Shown: positions 1 to 7,988, counted from the first letter of the stretch. The stretch is 45,369 nt of DNA from an uncultured Clostridia bacterium (GCA_947175385.1 CAMWMN010000008.1:1-45369); one strand, 5' to 3'. Made by a program: numbers and translations. Notes: generated from the letters alone by a model not told the origin.

Positions 1-83
1 TTTAATAACACCATTATGTGACCTCTTAAAAAAAAAAACCACACTGCCCTCACTCCCCGGGTCGGGTGCTGGGCGACGTGCAG
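1..83. other. Left edge of window, no gene seen
   Basis: No coding sequence can be supported here. There is a run of 11 A (28-38), a C-rich stretch, and a short stem GTGCT (67-71) with AGCAC (86-90). The left arm expected for the repeat element that follows is not present, so the element at 84-154 is truncated or rearranged on its left side. Genes that normally precede a capsid gene (terminase, portal, protease) would have to lie outside the window. Confidence 0.5.
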
Positions 84-154
84 CGAGCACAAACGAAAAT
101 TGCTTTGCAATTTTCGTTTGCGCGGTTTTGAATTTGCCAATCAAAATAAGGAGG
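84..154 (+). repeat. Intergenic structured element, copy A (left-truncated)
   Basis: This is the right half of the family described in the findings. A 14-bp perfect hairpin (90-103 with 107-120, loop TTT) is followed by the right arm GTTTTGAATTTGC (125-137) and the ribosome binding site AAGGAGG (148-154), 5 nt before the capsid start codon. The matching left arm and the first hairpin are missing. Confidence 0.75.
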
Positions 155-159
155 ATAAT

Positions 160-1044
160 ATGGCTAATACTATTGAATATGCAAAGGTATTTCAGAAGGA
201 ACTCGACAGACAGGTTGTCGAGGGCTGCACCTCGGGGTGGATGGAGGACAACGCCTCGCAGGTAATTTACAACGGCGGCAACGAGGTAAAGCTGCCGAAA
301 ATCACATTGAAAGGGCTTGGAAAGTACGACCGCGACAGCGGTTACACGGGCGGCGCGATTACATATGAGTATGAAACCGCCAAGCTCACTCAGGACAGAG
401 GAAGACGATTCCGTATTGACGCACTGGACGTGGACGAATCGGGATTCGCGCTTGCTGCGGCGAATGTGGCGGCAGAATTTCAGCGCGTCGGAGTAATCCC
501 CGAAATCGATTCGTATCGTTACTCCAAGCTGGCTGGCGCGGCTACTATCAAGAAAACGTACACTCCCGCCAAGGGAACGCTGCTCTCTACGCTTATCGGG
601 CAAATCAGCGAGGTTCGCGAGGCTACGGGCGGCGAGGGCGAGTTGGTTATCCCGATGGCGCGCTCGGTGTATGATACGCTGATGTTATCCACGGAAATCA
701 ACTGTTCGCTTGACGCGGGCAGCTTTAAGCAGGGCGAACTGGAGCTTTCCGTAAAGACCATCAACGGAGCGGTGATTATCCCCGTGCCGTCCGCGAGAAT
801 GAAAACCTCGTACACTTTCAGTGATGAGAACGGATTCACCGCGGATTCCACGGCTAAGCAAATCAACTGGATCATCTGCCCGAAGAATGCTCCCGTGGCT
901 GTTTCCAAGACCGACAACGTGAAGATCATCACTCCCGAGCAGAATCAGTTCGCGGACGCATGGGATATTGATTACCGCAAGTATCACGACCTGTTTGTCC
1001 CGGATAACAAAAAGGCGGCAATCGCCGTATGCACTGCCGGTTGA
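160..1044 (+). CDS. Phage major capsid protein (HK97-fold type)
   Basis: A 294-aa protein that reads as a phage major capsid protein of the type found in Clostridia prophages. The N-terminal section (MANTIEYAKVFQKELD) is the usual opening of these proteins, a basic segment follows at about residues 75-90 (TQDRGRRFRID), and the rest has the mixed alpha/beta character of a capsid P/A domain. I chose the ATG at 160 because AAGGAGG ends 5 nt before it; the in-frame extension upstream lies inside repeat element A and has no support. Capsid shells are built from several hundred copies. It is first in a row of six structural genes on this strand. The family call comes from overall sequence character, not from a catalytic motif. 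An encapsulin is less likely because connector and tail genes follow. Confidence 0.75.
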   Translation: MANTIEYAKVFQKELDRQVVEGCTSGWMEDNASQVIYNGGNEVKLPKITLKGLGKYDRDSGYTGGAITYEYETAKLTQDRGRRFRIDALDVDESGFALAAANVAAEFQRVGVIPEIDSYRYSKLAGAATIKKTYTPAKGTLLSTLIGQISEVREATGGEGELVIPMARSVYDTLMLSTEINCSLDAGSFKQGELELSVKTINGAVIIPVPSARMKTSYTFSDENGFTADSTAKQINWIICPKNAPVAVSKTDNVKIITPEQNQFADAWDIDYRKYHDLFVPDNKKAAIAVCTAG

Positions 1045-1302
1045 TAGTTGCCGGTTATCGGAGTTATAGAAGCGATTCACTGTTTGGAGTGAGGTTTTAG
1101 AGCGTTTAATTTAAGGCAGCCTGTCGGGTTGCAGTTTAAGCGCGTTATAACTAAAAGCAGCGCAATGGCGACTAGTGCAAATTCGAAATGCGAGCGTTGC
1201 AGCATACGCGAAGCGTGTGCTATAACGCTCGGCAAGTACAGATGAAATACGCAAAGCGTATTTCATCTGTACGGTTTCGAATTTGCTATTTAGATAAAGG
1301 GG
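1045..1302 (+). repeat. Intergenic structured element, copy B (complete)
   Basis: The arms GCAAATTCGAAA (1177-1188) and TTTCGAATTTGC (1275-1286) are a perfect 12-bp inverted repeat. Inside are hairpin 1 (CGAGCGTT 1191-1198 with AACGCTCG 1224-1231, tip 1201-1209 with 1213-1221, GAA-type loop) and hairpin 2 (1236-1252 with 1256-1272, perfect 17 bp, AAA loop). It ends in AAAGGGG (1296-1302), 4 nt before the next ATG. A GTTATAAC box lies at 1144-1151. The 5' end starts right at the stop codon of the capsid gene, and the upstream module is longer than in other copies. Confidence 0.85.
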
Positions 1303-1306
1303 TATT

Positions 1307-1759
1307 ATGATTATTACTAAAGACGAATTTGTTGAAATGGGCTTTCGTTTGGACGATAAAGGCACGCCGTTGTTTGATGGGTGTGAAAAGCGCGCGGAAT
1401 ATGTGCTGAACGGGATTTCCAATGGGCGCGCCGGAGTTATCGCGAATTTGGGCGGTACGGCGGCGGAGCTTGTGAAAGAGGCTTGCGGATTCCAGACCGA
1501 GGAGATACTTAAGGAGGAGCTTGCGTATTCGCAGTCACAGGAGGACGCATCGGGAAACAGCAGCTCAAGCAAAAGTGAACAGCGCGTTTCCATCGGGGAT
1601 TTTTCGTACTCCACAGGGTCTACAAGCTCTTCATCGCAGAACAGCTCGTCAAAGTCGAGCCAATCTGCGGCGAGTGAGCCGCTGAATATCGGCAGAACGG
1701 TGGTAAGACTACTGCGCGCGGCAGGCTGTTTGTATTGCGGCACGGAGGTGATTGAATGA
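1307..1759 (+). CDS. Putative phage head-tail connector protein
   Basis: A 150-aa protein. Its position straight after the capsid gene, the mostly helical N-terminal part and the central SIGDFSYS segment fit the gp6-like head-tail connectors (adaptor proteins that sit under the portal). Two low-complexity Ser-rich stretches (about residues 81-90 and 106-122) flank that segment. They are unusual for a connector and look like flexible linkers or expanded repeats. The ATG has AAAGGGG 4 nt upstream, supplied by repeat element B. The last 4 nt overlap the next gene (ATGA-type), so the two are translationally coupled. The functional call rests on gene order and weak motif similarity. Confidence 0.5.
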   Translation: MIITKDEFVEMGFRLDDKGTPLFDGCEKRAEYVLNGISNGRAGVIANLGGTAAELVKEACGFQTEEILKEELAYSQSQEDASGNSSSSKSEQRVSIGDFSYSTGSTSSSSQNSSSKSSQSAASEPLNIGRTVVRLLRAAGCLYCGTEVIE

Positions 1760-2088
1760 GGGTAGAGCCTATCCCGAACGAGCTTCTCGGTTCGTGGATA
1801 ACTGTGGAGATCCCGAGCGAGAGCGGAAGTTACAGCCGCAGTGTGTACAATGTCCGTGTGGAGCGTGTGGAGGAAATCGATGATTACACACATCAGAAGT
1901 CGCGCGACAAAACGCGGATCTTCGTGTGGTATGACTATGTAAATTCGTATCCCGCAACGGAGTTCTCGGTCGGTATGCGGATAAGGTATGACGGAGAGGT
2001 TTATGAGGTGGTGAAGATGAAGGTGTTTTCCGCCGATTCGCCGCATCATTGCAAGTTGGAGGCAAGGAAAATCTCGGACGGCAGTTGA
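1756..2088 (+). CDS. Putative phage minor capsid / head-closure protein
   Basis: A 110-aa, beta-rich protein (SWITVEIP, YNVRVERVEE, RIFVWYDYVNS, GMRIRYDGEVYEVVKMKVF) whose size and strand pattern match the small minor-capsid or head-completion proteins coded just after the connector in Firmicutes phages. It overlaps the previous gene by 4 nt, so translation is probably coupled. Its stop codon lies in a CAGTTGAC string that also marks the 5' end of other repeat elements, and repeat element C fills the gap to the next gene. No enzymatic motif is present. The exact role (closure ring, stopper or minor capsid) cannot be settled from sequence alone. Confidence 0.5.
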   Translation: MRVEPIPNELLGSWITVEIPSESGSYSRSVYNVRVERVEEIDDYTHQKSRDKTRIFVWYDYVNSYPATEFSVGMRIRYDGEVYEVVKMKVFSADSPHHCKLEARKISDGS

Positions 2089-2313
2089 CGGTTCGTGATT
2101 TGCTTTTCAAATCAATAAACTTGCGTCGCACTGTAAAGCCGCATTTTAGCGCGTTATAACCCAAAGCAACTTGTCCGCGATTAATGCAAATCCGAAATGC
2201 GAGCTTTGCCGAACACCGCGCAGCGGTGTGAGGTAAAGCTCAGCAAGCGCAGATGAAATCCGCAAAGCGGATTTCATCTGCGCGTTTTCGGATTTGCCAT
2301 TTAGATAAGGAGG
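2086..2313 (+). repeat. Intergenic structured element, copy C (complete core)
   Basis: The arms GCAAATCCGAAA (2186-2197) and TTTCGGATTTGC (2286-2297) pair perfectly and differ from copy B by a compensating T-to-C / A-to-G change. Hairpin 1 is based on GAGCTTT with AAAGCTC (again compensating relative to copy B) and has a GCA loop. Hairpin 2 is a perfect 17-bp stem (2247-2263 with 2267-2283) with an AAA loop. It ends in AAGGAGG (2307-2313). Only one GTTATAAC box (2153-2160) is clear. Confidence 0.85.
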
Positions 2314-2317
2314 ATTT

Positions 2318-2662
2318 ATGAGGATTATTATTGATGGAAAAGCCTTTGATAACGTTACGGAGTTCAACGCCAAGCGTGAGCTTCGGCAGACGAATATAAG
2401 GTATAATACGCAAGGCGATATGCTGATTGATATGGTGAATCGGAAATACTTGCTGGAGGTGACGTTCGGACTGTTGACGAGGGCTGAACTGGAACGGCTG
2501 AGAGAATCATCGCAGAAGATTTTCGTTTCGGTGACTTTTACGGCGCCGGAGGGTGAGGTCACAGCGGATTTTCACATCTCGGACGAACCCGCGCCGCAGA
2601 TTACAACGGCTCACGGGGTGAGAATGTACGGCGGTGTAAAGCTGATTATGAAACAGAGGTGA
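2318..2662 (+). CDS. Small phage tail-associated protein, function unknown
   Basis: A 114-aa protein with no recognised enzymatic motif. It begins with a short beta hairpin (MRIIIDGKAF) followed by a charged helix and more strands. Its size and its place directly before a roughly 500-aa baseplate-like gene resemble the short distal-tail or phage-structure proteins that precede tail-associated genes in Firmicutes prophages. AAGGAGG from repeat element C lies 4 nt before the ATG. The next gene starts 4 nt after the stop, so the two are co-translated. Tail completion protein or distal-tail fragment are the alternatives. Confidence 0.4.
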   Translation: MRIIIDGKAFDNVTEFNAKRELRQTNIRYNTQGDMLIDMVNRKYLLEVTFGLLTRAELERLRESSQKIFVSVTFTAPEGEVTADFHISDEPAPQITTAHGVRMYGGVKLIMKQR

Positions 2663-2666
2663 TTTT

Positions 2667-4193
2667 ATGTACAATGTTTCGACAAATTATCAAATACTCG
2701 CCGAATCGCCCGGACGTCACGTTTACTGTAAAATCGAGGCGGGCGGAACGACCTATTTCGATGATAAGATTGTTAAGTTTGAGTTTGATGATGTGACATA
2801 TCCCGAACATTTTACTATCGGAACAGCCTGTTCAAACAGGTTCAGCTTTACAGTAAGATATACCGACGCTCTTCAGGTTCACGATATAGTGAAGCCTTAT
2901 ATCAGCTTTGACAACAAGGAATGGTGTCCGTTGGGCGTGTTTTATGTGTCAAGGCGTTATGTGCGCGGATTTTACGCTTCCATAACGTGCTATGATATGA
3001 TGAACTCGCTTAATGTGGAGTATGTGCCGTCCATACAGATGCCCGCAACCGCGGCGGAACTGTTCCGTGATATATGTTCGCAGCACAAAATACCCTGCAC
3101 ATCGGGGGATTGGATGGTTTATAGCCTTCAAAAGCTCCCAAAGGGATTCACGGTGCGGGAGGTGTTGGGATTTCTCGCGTCAATAGCAGGCGCTTTTGCG
3201 AAATTCAACCGTGAGGGAAAGCTGTATATACACAGACTGGGCGTATCCGATGCGCAGAGCTTTTTGGAAGAGGAGAACTGCATAGATATTAACCGCAATC
3301 TGAATGAATCGGCGGTTCGCGGAATCCGCTTTGACACGGGGGACGACGTTACGGTATACGGAGAGGATACGGAGCTTACCTGTATTGATGTATTTAATCC
3401 GATTATCAATTCCAATGTCGCGTCAACAACATATTCGATGCTGAAGAACTTTAAGTTTTACGGCGCGGAGATCAAGATGCAGGGACTTCCGTATATCGAG
3501 TCGGGCGATTACGTAACGTTCACGCATTCCGTTCCCGGTGAGAACAGAAAGGAAATCGTGACGCTTGTAGCGTGCGAGGTGGTTTACACATATGACGGGT
3601 CGCTTACGGCAACACTTTATTCAAGAGGGAGAAGCTATTCGGATTCCACTGTGCATATGGAGGACCTTAAAACCGCGATAAACAACGTTCGCGCAACGCT
3701 GGGAAACATCTGCCTTACGACTGCGAACAAGGAGGACATCACGGTTGGTTCGTCCTATGCGATCGTTGCGAACTTCGAGTTTGAAACGGCGGCGAAGAAC
3801 ACCTTCGCGCAGGTGGATCTGAACTTCACGGTTTATACTGCGGCGGATTCCACATTGTCGGTGAGGGTGATGGTAAACGGCACGGAGGCGGCGCGTCAGG
3901 CGGTTCACAAGACCACGGGCGGAAAGCGCGAGTTAGTGCATTACTACTACCTCGCCGATAAGCTGCCTAAGGGGAAGAATGTGATTACGCTGATGTTAAG
4001 TTCCTTGGGCTCGGACGCGAAGATTATCGCAAACCAGTTGATGGCGACAATGATTGGAAAGGGGACGGTGGGCGGGGACGGCGAAAATTACCGCGACAGA
4101 ATCAGCTTTTTTGAAACAGTGCCCTCAACAGCGATTGCAAGCGCGGGCATTAAAATCGCGGGCATCACTGCAGAATTGGCAGTTGACAATTGA
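2667..4193 (+). CDS. Phage baseplate / tail-associated structural protein
   Basis: A 508-aa protein. Residues 1-130 are beta-rich and carry a pattern seen in baseplate-hub or Tal-like proteins of Firmicutes phages (a framed element for the measured range, then WCPLGVFYVSRR and an aromatic-rich ITCYDMMNSL segment). A central section (about 130-260) contains the domain that sets up the hub fold. The C-terminal half (about 330-508) is a separate beta-sandwich-like region that may bind a receptor or anchor the fibre. I see no peptidase or lysozyme motif. The ATG follows the previous stop by 4 nt with a weak upstream GAGG. The last codons (AVDN) are written in the GCAGTTGAC string at the start of the following repeat element, which may have replaced the original 3' end. 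Confidence 0.5.
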   Translation: MYNVSTNYQILAESPGRHVYCKIEAGGTTYFDDKIVKFEFDDVTYPEHFTIGTACSNRFSFTVRYTDALQVHDIVKPYISFDNKEWCPLGVFYVSRRYVRGFYASITCYDMMNSLNVEYVPSIQMPATAAELFRDICSQHKIPCTSGDWMVYSLQKLPKGFTVREVLGFLASIAGAFAKFNREGKLYIHRLGVSDAQSFLEEENCIDINRNLNESAVRGIRFDTGDDVTVYGEDTELTCIDVFNPIINSNVASTTYSMLKNFKFYGAEIKMQGLPYIESGDYVTFTHSVPGENRKEIVTLVACEVVYTYDGSLTATLYSRGRSYSDSTVHMEDLKTAINNVRATLGNICLTTANKEDITVGSSYAIVANFEFETAAKNTFAQVDLNFTVYTAADSTLSVRVMVNGTEAARQAVHKTTGGKRELVHYYYLADKLPKGKNVITLMLSSLGSDAKIIANQLMATMIGKGTVGGDGENYRDRISFFETVPSTAIASAGIKIAGITAELAVDN

Positions 4194-4473
4194 ATAGTTA
4201 TTTGGGTTATAACTCTAATCCACTGTTCGGGATGAAATTCGGGAGCGCGAACGAGCGCAGCGAGGCTTGCGCGTTTAGTGCGTTATAATCCGAAGCAGCC
4301 TACCGGCGACCGGTGCAAATCCGAAACGCGAGTTTTGCCGAACGCTGATGTAATAACAGAGAAAAATCCAAAAAGACTCAAAATTTGCGAAGCAAATTTT
4401 GAGCGGTTTCGCGAGGCTGGCGGAGCGGAGCCTAAGCCTCGCAAAATTTTGGATTTTAATTTAAAATAAGGAG
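4187..4473 (+). repeat. Intergenic structured element, copy D (composite)
   Basis: Two GTTATAAC-type boxes (4206-4213 and 4282-4289) are separated by 76 bp, the usual 41 plus about 35 bp of an extra GC-rich hairpin. A canonical left arm GCAAATCCGAAA (4315-4326) has no partner. Instead a second arm pair, AAAATCCAAAA (4363-4373) with TTTTGGATTTT (4447-4457), encloses a 12-bp GAA-loop hairpin (4377-4388 with 4392-4403) and a stem GCGAGGCT (4411-4418) with AGCCTCGC (4435-4442). It ends in AAGGAG (4468-4473). It looks like one copy nested in or recombined with another. Confidence 0.65.
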
Positions 4474-4484
4474 TGATTTTATTT

Positions 4485-5801
4485 ATGAAAGGCAAAGCAC
4501 AGCTTATCCTTACCGATCCTGATTCGGGGCGTGTTGTAAAGCGGGTTGAGGAAAGCAATATGGTGACAAATGCCATACAAAGGATTTTCGATATTCCGAA
4601 ACAGGCAATTTTAAGGGGCAATTCAAGCGAAATGTATAATGCCTTTATGCCGATTTATAAGTATCTTATGGGCGGCTTGGTCATGCTTGGAAACAACATT
4701 GATGAAAATCCCGACAAGTTTATGATTCCCGAGGATTCGATTTTTGTCGGCTTGGCGGGGTCGGAGTATACGGGCACCGCGCCTGCACGCGGAACTCTGA
4801 ACCAGAGTCAAAGCGGCGAGATCAACAACGGATATCGATTTGTGTGGGATTTCGCGCCCGAAAAGGCGATTGGTACAATTCATTGTATCGGGCTTACCAG
4901 TCTTTGGTTCGGAAATGCGGCATTTACTCGCGAAAAACAAGATGGAAGTATACTGATGAATCCTATAGCTATGACGAATGCCGACACAAGCACACGTGTT
5001 GAGTGTTTCTATACAAAGGGAACAATTTTGGGGTATCCCGATGGCGGACAAATTTTGTATTCCATGTATGTAAACAGAGAGAAAACAATAATTTACCGCT
5101 GCCGTGTGCCGGATTATAACGCTCTTAGGATTGGTGAGGCAATAAGCGACTTTCGGAATATGGAGATTATCCGCAAGGATGAATACACATTGCCGTTCGC
5201 CGCCACTGATTACAGGAGCTGCACATATGACAAGGCGAACAAATGGGAGTATTACTTTAATGTTTCATATAATTCGTCCGCCAAAATTGAGAATGTAAAA
5301 TTCTGTGCTCTTGATATTAGAACCGGCGAAATTAAGCGGGAGGGAAGTTTTAGCTGGACTCCCAAATCTCACGCATCGGTTACCTATTTCGGGATACATG
5401 AAAACAAAATTTACGTTTCTGAATATGGCGATATGAGGGTGTTTAGTATGAACGGAGAGCAGTTGGAAACATATGATTTTGGAAATGCTTCCAGTGTTGT
5501 TCCGAATTTCTCGTACAGCAGTAAGTCTGTGTTGGTAATTGACAGTACGCTCAACAGTTACTTTTATACCTATTTCAAGCGTGATTCGATGGTTTATATA
5601 CGGACACCGAATGTCCTGCAGTCGGCAGATTATATGAGTTTGCCATACATATTGATATACAACAAGAGCAACAGCGATACGAACGCGGCGCAGATTATGC
5701 TTCGCTCGGATTACCTCGCAACTATCAACAACCTCGCCGAACCGCTGGTAAAAACGGATAGGCACGCGTTACAGGTGCGGTATGAAATAATCAACGATTA
5801 G
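4485..5801 (+). CDS. Phage tail fibre / receptor-binding-like protein
   Basis: A 438-aa protein. Its N-terminus (LTDPDSGRVVKRVEESNMVTNA) and its C-terminal signature (YLATINNL.EP.VKT...LQVRYEI) are both typical of tail fibre or tail-tip structural proteins in Clostridia prophages, where the LATINNL motif closes the protein. The middle is rich in aromatic beta strands, as in a propeller or fibre knob. I chose the ATG at 4485, 11 nt after AAGGAG (4468-4473); a GTG at 4473 would overlap that site. It is the last gene of the phage module and is followed by a strong hairpin (5831-5863). No lysin, holin or integrase follows. Confidence 0.6.
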   Translation: MKGKAQLILTDPDSGRVVKRVEESNMVTNAIQRIFDIPKQAILRGNSSEMYNAFMPIYKYLMGGLVMLGNNIDENPDKFMIPEDSIFVGLAGSEYTGTAPARGTLNQSQSGEINNGYRFVWDFAPEKAIGTIHCIGLTSLWFGNAAFTREKQDGSILMNPIAMTNADTSTRVECFYTKGTILGYPDGGQILYSMYVNREKTIIYRCRVPDYNALRIGEAISDFRNMEIIRKDEYTLPFAATDYRSCTYDKANKWEYYFNVSYNSSAKIENVKFCALDIRTGEIKREGSFSWTPKSHASVTYFGIHENKIYVSEYGDMRVFSMNGEQLETYDFGNASSVVPNFSYSSKSVLVIDSTLNSYFYTYFKRDSMVYIRTPNVLQSADYMSLPYILIYNKSNSDTNAAQIMLRSDYLATINNLAEPLVKTDRHALQVRYEIIND

Positions 5802-5830
5802 CATAAATCCTTTTTCAAACCTTTATCTAC

Positions 5831-5863
5831 GCGGTTCTCCCCGCCTGCGGCGGGGAGAACCGC
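5831..5863. terminator. Strong hairpin between convergent genes
   Basis: A perfect 15-bp stem (5831-5845 with 5849-5863) with loop TGC sits between the phage tail gene (+) and the 39-aa gene (-), so it most likely terminates transcription in both directions. The tail is AT-rich, not a clean T run. The same stem with similar flanks (AAA.TTTAT.TACAG) recurs at 45149-45179. Confidence 0.6.
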
Positions 5864-5881
5864 AAATTTATATACAGTCAA

Positions 5882-6001
5882 TTATTTTTCGTAGTATTTG
5901 CATTTTCCCGAAAGGGAAGCGTCCGCGTGCGTCAGGTCATCAAGCATACAATATCCGTCCTTTTGGTGGCGGCAGTCCTCACCGCAGAGTATCATATTCA
6001 T
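5882..6001 (-). CDS. 39-aa cysteine-rich small protein
   Basis: A short gene on the minus strand that ordinary length cut-offs miss. It reads MNMILCGEDCRHQKDGYCML..., ends in KCKYYEK, and has the spacing C6-x3-C10-x7-C18-x15-C34. That layout (two cysteines, then GYC.L, then a final C.YY) matches a widespread family of tiny cysteine proteins in Clostridia, some of which carry a misleading automatic name as an acyl dehydratase; their role is unknown, and metal binding is the simplest guess. The start is well supported: AAGGAG (6008-6013 on the complementary strand), supplied by repeat element E, lies 6 nt before the ATG. It is isolated and convergent with the phage tail gene. Confidence 0.75.
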   Translation of the reverse strand: MNMILCGEDCRHQKDGYCMLDDLTHADASLSGKCKYYEK

Positions 6002-6007
6002 CTTAAA

Positions 6008-6202
6008 CTCCTTATTTTGATAGCAAATTCGGCACCGTGCAAACTTTGCTACGCTTAGTTTGCACTAGCCTCGCCGCGAAAGCTCCGCTGCGCTTCCGCG
6101 GCGGCTTGCCGAGTTTGCGCTGATCGCGGGTGGGTTGCTTTGCGTCATACGCGCCAAAATTTCTCCCCGAACAGCAGATTAGGGTTATAACCTGAATAAC
6201 TA
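6008..6202 (-). repeat. Intergenic structured element, copy E
   Basis: Read on the minus strand, the arms are GCAAACTCGGCA (complement of 6107-6118) and TGCCGAATTTGC (complement of 6023-6034), paired with one G-T. Inside are a GTGCAAACT/AGTTTGCAC hairpin (6037-6045 with 6057-6065) and a GC-rich hairpin (about 6073-6104). A GTTATAAC box lies at 6184-6191; the second box, 41 bp away, is decayed. It ends in AAGGAG just before the 39-aa gene. Confidence 0.75.
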
Positions 6203-6277
6203 ACCACTAACAACTATTCTTCGGCAACTATCAGGTATTTTTCACCGCAATTTCGAGAATATTCAGCAATTATCCCG

Positions 6278-6306
6278 TTGACAAATTATCCCTTTTGGTG
6301 TATAAT
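6278..6306 (+). promoter_or_regulatory. Vegetative promoter for the lipase operon
   Basis: TTGACA (6278-6283), a 17-nt spacer and TATAAT (6301-6306) match the sigma-A consensus perfectly. The start site would lie near 6313, about 37 nt before the ATG at 6350. Confidence 0.85.
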
Positions 6307-6349
6307 AAACATAGGTGTGTTATGAATACTGAATTTCATGGGTGAAAAA

Positions 6350-7681
6350 ATGAATATCTTTATACGAACTATTAACTGGATAATTCTGGCATTAACGGCA
6401 AATTGCGCATTAATACTCCGAAACGCGCCGCTTGCCGTGAAAATAGCAACTGCGGTAATAATAACACTATATTTTCTTGTGTTCAACGTGCTTCCGAGTG
6501 CACGGAAATATCCAACATTGCGTTTGAAGATTCTCGGCGACGGCGCAGAACTGATTCTCGCGTTTTGGGTGAGCTGCGCCGTATCCGCGCCGTTGGTGGG
6601 AATCTCTGTCGGGCGGGTAATCGGCGGCGAGAGCTTCACAAACTATCTCGCCTATTTGATAATCCTGTTTGCCTGCGAGTTTATCATCTTCTGGAACGGA
6701 ATTTTACGTGTGTATGTAACCTCGGTTCAGCTTGGGATCCGCTATCGTGTATTGGGATTGCTACTTGGAATGATTCCCGTGGCAAATCTCGTGATGCTGA
6801 TGATTATATATGCGAGAACGCGCCGTGAGGCGGATTTTGAAACCGAAAAGCACAAAATAAATGAATCTCGCAAATCCGAGAGAATCTGCGCTACAAAATA
6901 CCCGATTCTGTTGGTGCACGGGGTGTTCTTCCGCGATAGTCGGATTCTGAACTACTGGGGGCGGATTCCCGCCGAGCTGCAAAAGAACGGCGCGGTTATC
7001 TGCTATGGCAATCAGCAGAGCGCACTCTCGGTGGAGCAAAGCGCTGAGGAGTTGGCACGGAAAATCAAGGAAATCGTAGAATCATCAGGGTGCGAAAAGG
7101 TGAATATCATCGCGCACTCAAAGGGCGGTCTGGATTCGCGCTACGCGATTTCTAAGCTGGGCTGCGCACCGTATGTAGCAAGCCTGACGACCATCAACAC
7201 TCCGCATAGGGGTTGCCTTTTTGCGGAGTATCTGTTGGGGAGCTGCCCCGTAAGGCTGAAAAACTTCATCGAGAACACTTACAACAGGGTGTTTTATAAA
7301 TTGGGCGACAGCTCGCCGAATTTTATGGCAGCGGTGAAAAGCCTTACGAACAGAAGCTGTGAGCAGTTCAATAACGATGTTCCCGACAGCCCCGAGGTTA
7401 TGTATCAATCCTATGGCTCAAAGGCGACAAATCGCCGCAGCGGACGGTTCCCGCTGAATGTGTCATATCCCGTGGTGAAAAAGTATGACGGCGACAATGA
7501 TGGGCTGGTCGCGCTGACCTCCGCGCCGTGGGGTGAGAAATTCACGCCGATTTATCCCACGGGCAAGCGCGGAATCACTCACGCGGATATGATAGACCTC
7601 AACCGCGAGGATATCAAGGGCTTTGATGTTCGCGAATTTTATGTGCAGATGGTGGCAGAGCTGAAAGAACGAGGATTTTGA
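6350..7681 (+). CDS. Membrane-anchored lipase-like alpha/beta hydrolase
   Basis: A 443-aa protein. About five hydrophobic membrane segments fill residues 1-165, then a cytosolic or extracytosolic catalytic domain begins with YPILLVHGVFFRD, the HG oxyanion segment of lipases. The nucleophile elbow is AHSKGGLDSR (Ser near residue 256), and likely acid and base are in DNDGLV and THADMIDL near the C-terminus. This order matches bacterial triacylglycerol lipase / esterase families (LipA-like). The substrate is unknown and a lipid or lipid-linked ester is likely. I chose the ATG at 6350 because GGGTG lies just upstream; the ATG at 6338 has no ribosome site. It has its own consensus promoter, and the next gene starts 2 nt after its stop. 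Confidence 0.75.
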   Translation: MNIFIRTINWIILALTANCALILRNAPLAVKIATAVIITLYFLVFNVLPSARKYPTLRLKILGDGAELILAFWVSCAVSAPLVGISVGRVIGGESFTNYLAYLIILFACEFIIFWNGILRVYVTSVQLGIRYRVLGLLLGMIPVANLVMLMIIYARTRREADFETEKHKINESRKSERICATKYPILLVHGVFFRDSRILNYWGRIPAELQKNGAVICYGNQQSALSVEQSAEELARKIKEIVESSGCEKVNIIAHSKGGLDSRYAISKLGCAPYVASLTTINTPHRGCLFAEYLLGSCPVRLKNFIENTYNRVFYKLGDSSPNFMAAVKSLTNRSCEQFNNDVPDSPEVMYQSYGSKATNRRSGRFPLNVSYPVVKKYDGDNDGLVALTSAPWGEKFTPIYPTGKRGITHADMIDLNREDIKGFDVREFYVQMVAELKERGF

Positions 7682-7682
7682 A

Positions 7683-7988
7683 ATGGTTACGTTTGAGAGG
7701 TTCAAGGAGATTGTTAAAGAGATAACGGATAATCCGCCGGGCTGCGAGTCGGAAATCCGGTTGCAATTCTCGAACAGAACAGCCGAATATATGATTATCG
7801 TATACGGAGATGAATGTACATTTCAGCGGTGCGGATACAAGGACGGCAGCGGCGAGGTTTGGTATCGGTCGCTTGATGAGCTGTACGAATCGGAAACCGT
7901 CGACGGGATATTGCTTAAGCGTGACTGGAACAAAATCACGGATATTTGGAACGATTCATATGTGGAATTTGAGGAAACACTGATTTAA
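7683..7988 (+). CDS. Hypothetical protein, 101 aa
   Basis: Not recognised. It is an acidic, soluble 101-aa protein with alternating strands and helices (YMIIVYGDECTFQRCGYKDGS) and no signal peptide or membrane segment. Its start is 1 nt after the stop of the lipase-like gene and GAGG lies just upstream, so it is co-transcribed and probably translationally coupled with it. It may be a small partner or immunity-type protein, but nothing in the sequence proves that. Confidence 0.6.
   Translation: MVTFERFKEIVKEITDNPPGCESEIRLQFSNRTAEYMIIVYGDECTFQRCGYKDGSGEVWYRSLDELYESETVDGILLKRDWNKITDIWNDSYVEFEETLI

Noticed and set aside
160-1044. Encapsulin instead of a phage capsid
   Set aside because: No cargo gene lies beside it, and head-tail and tail-type genes follow. 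The N-terminus looks like phage capsids.
1111-2049. 312-aa open frame on the minus strand
   Set aside because: It lies opposite two better-supported phage genes and repeat element B, has no ribosome site, and its composition is that of an antisense frame.
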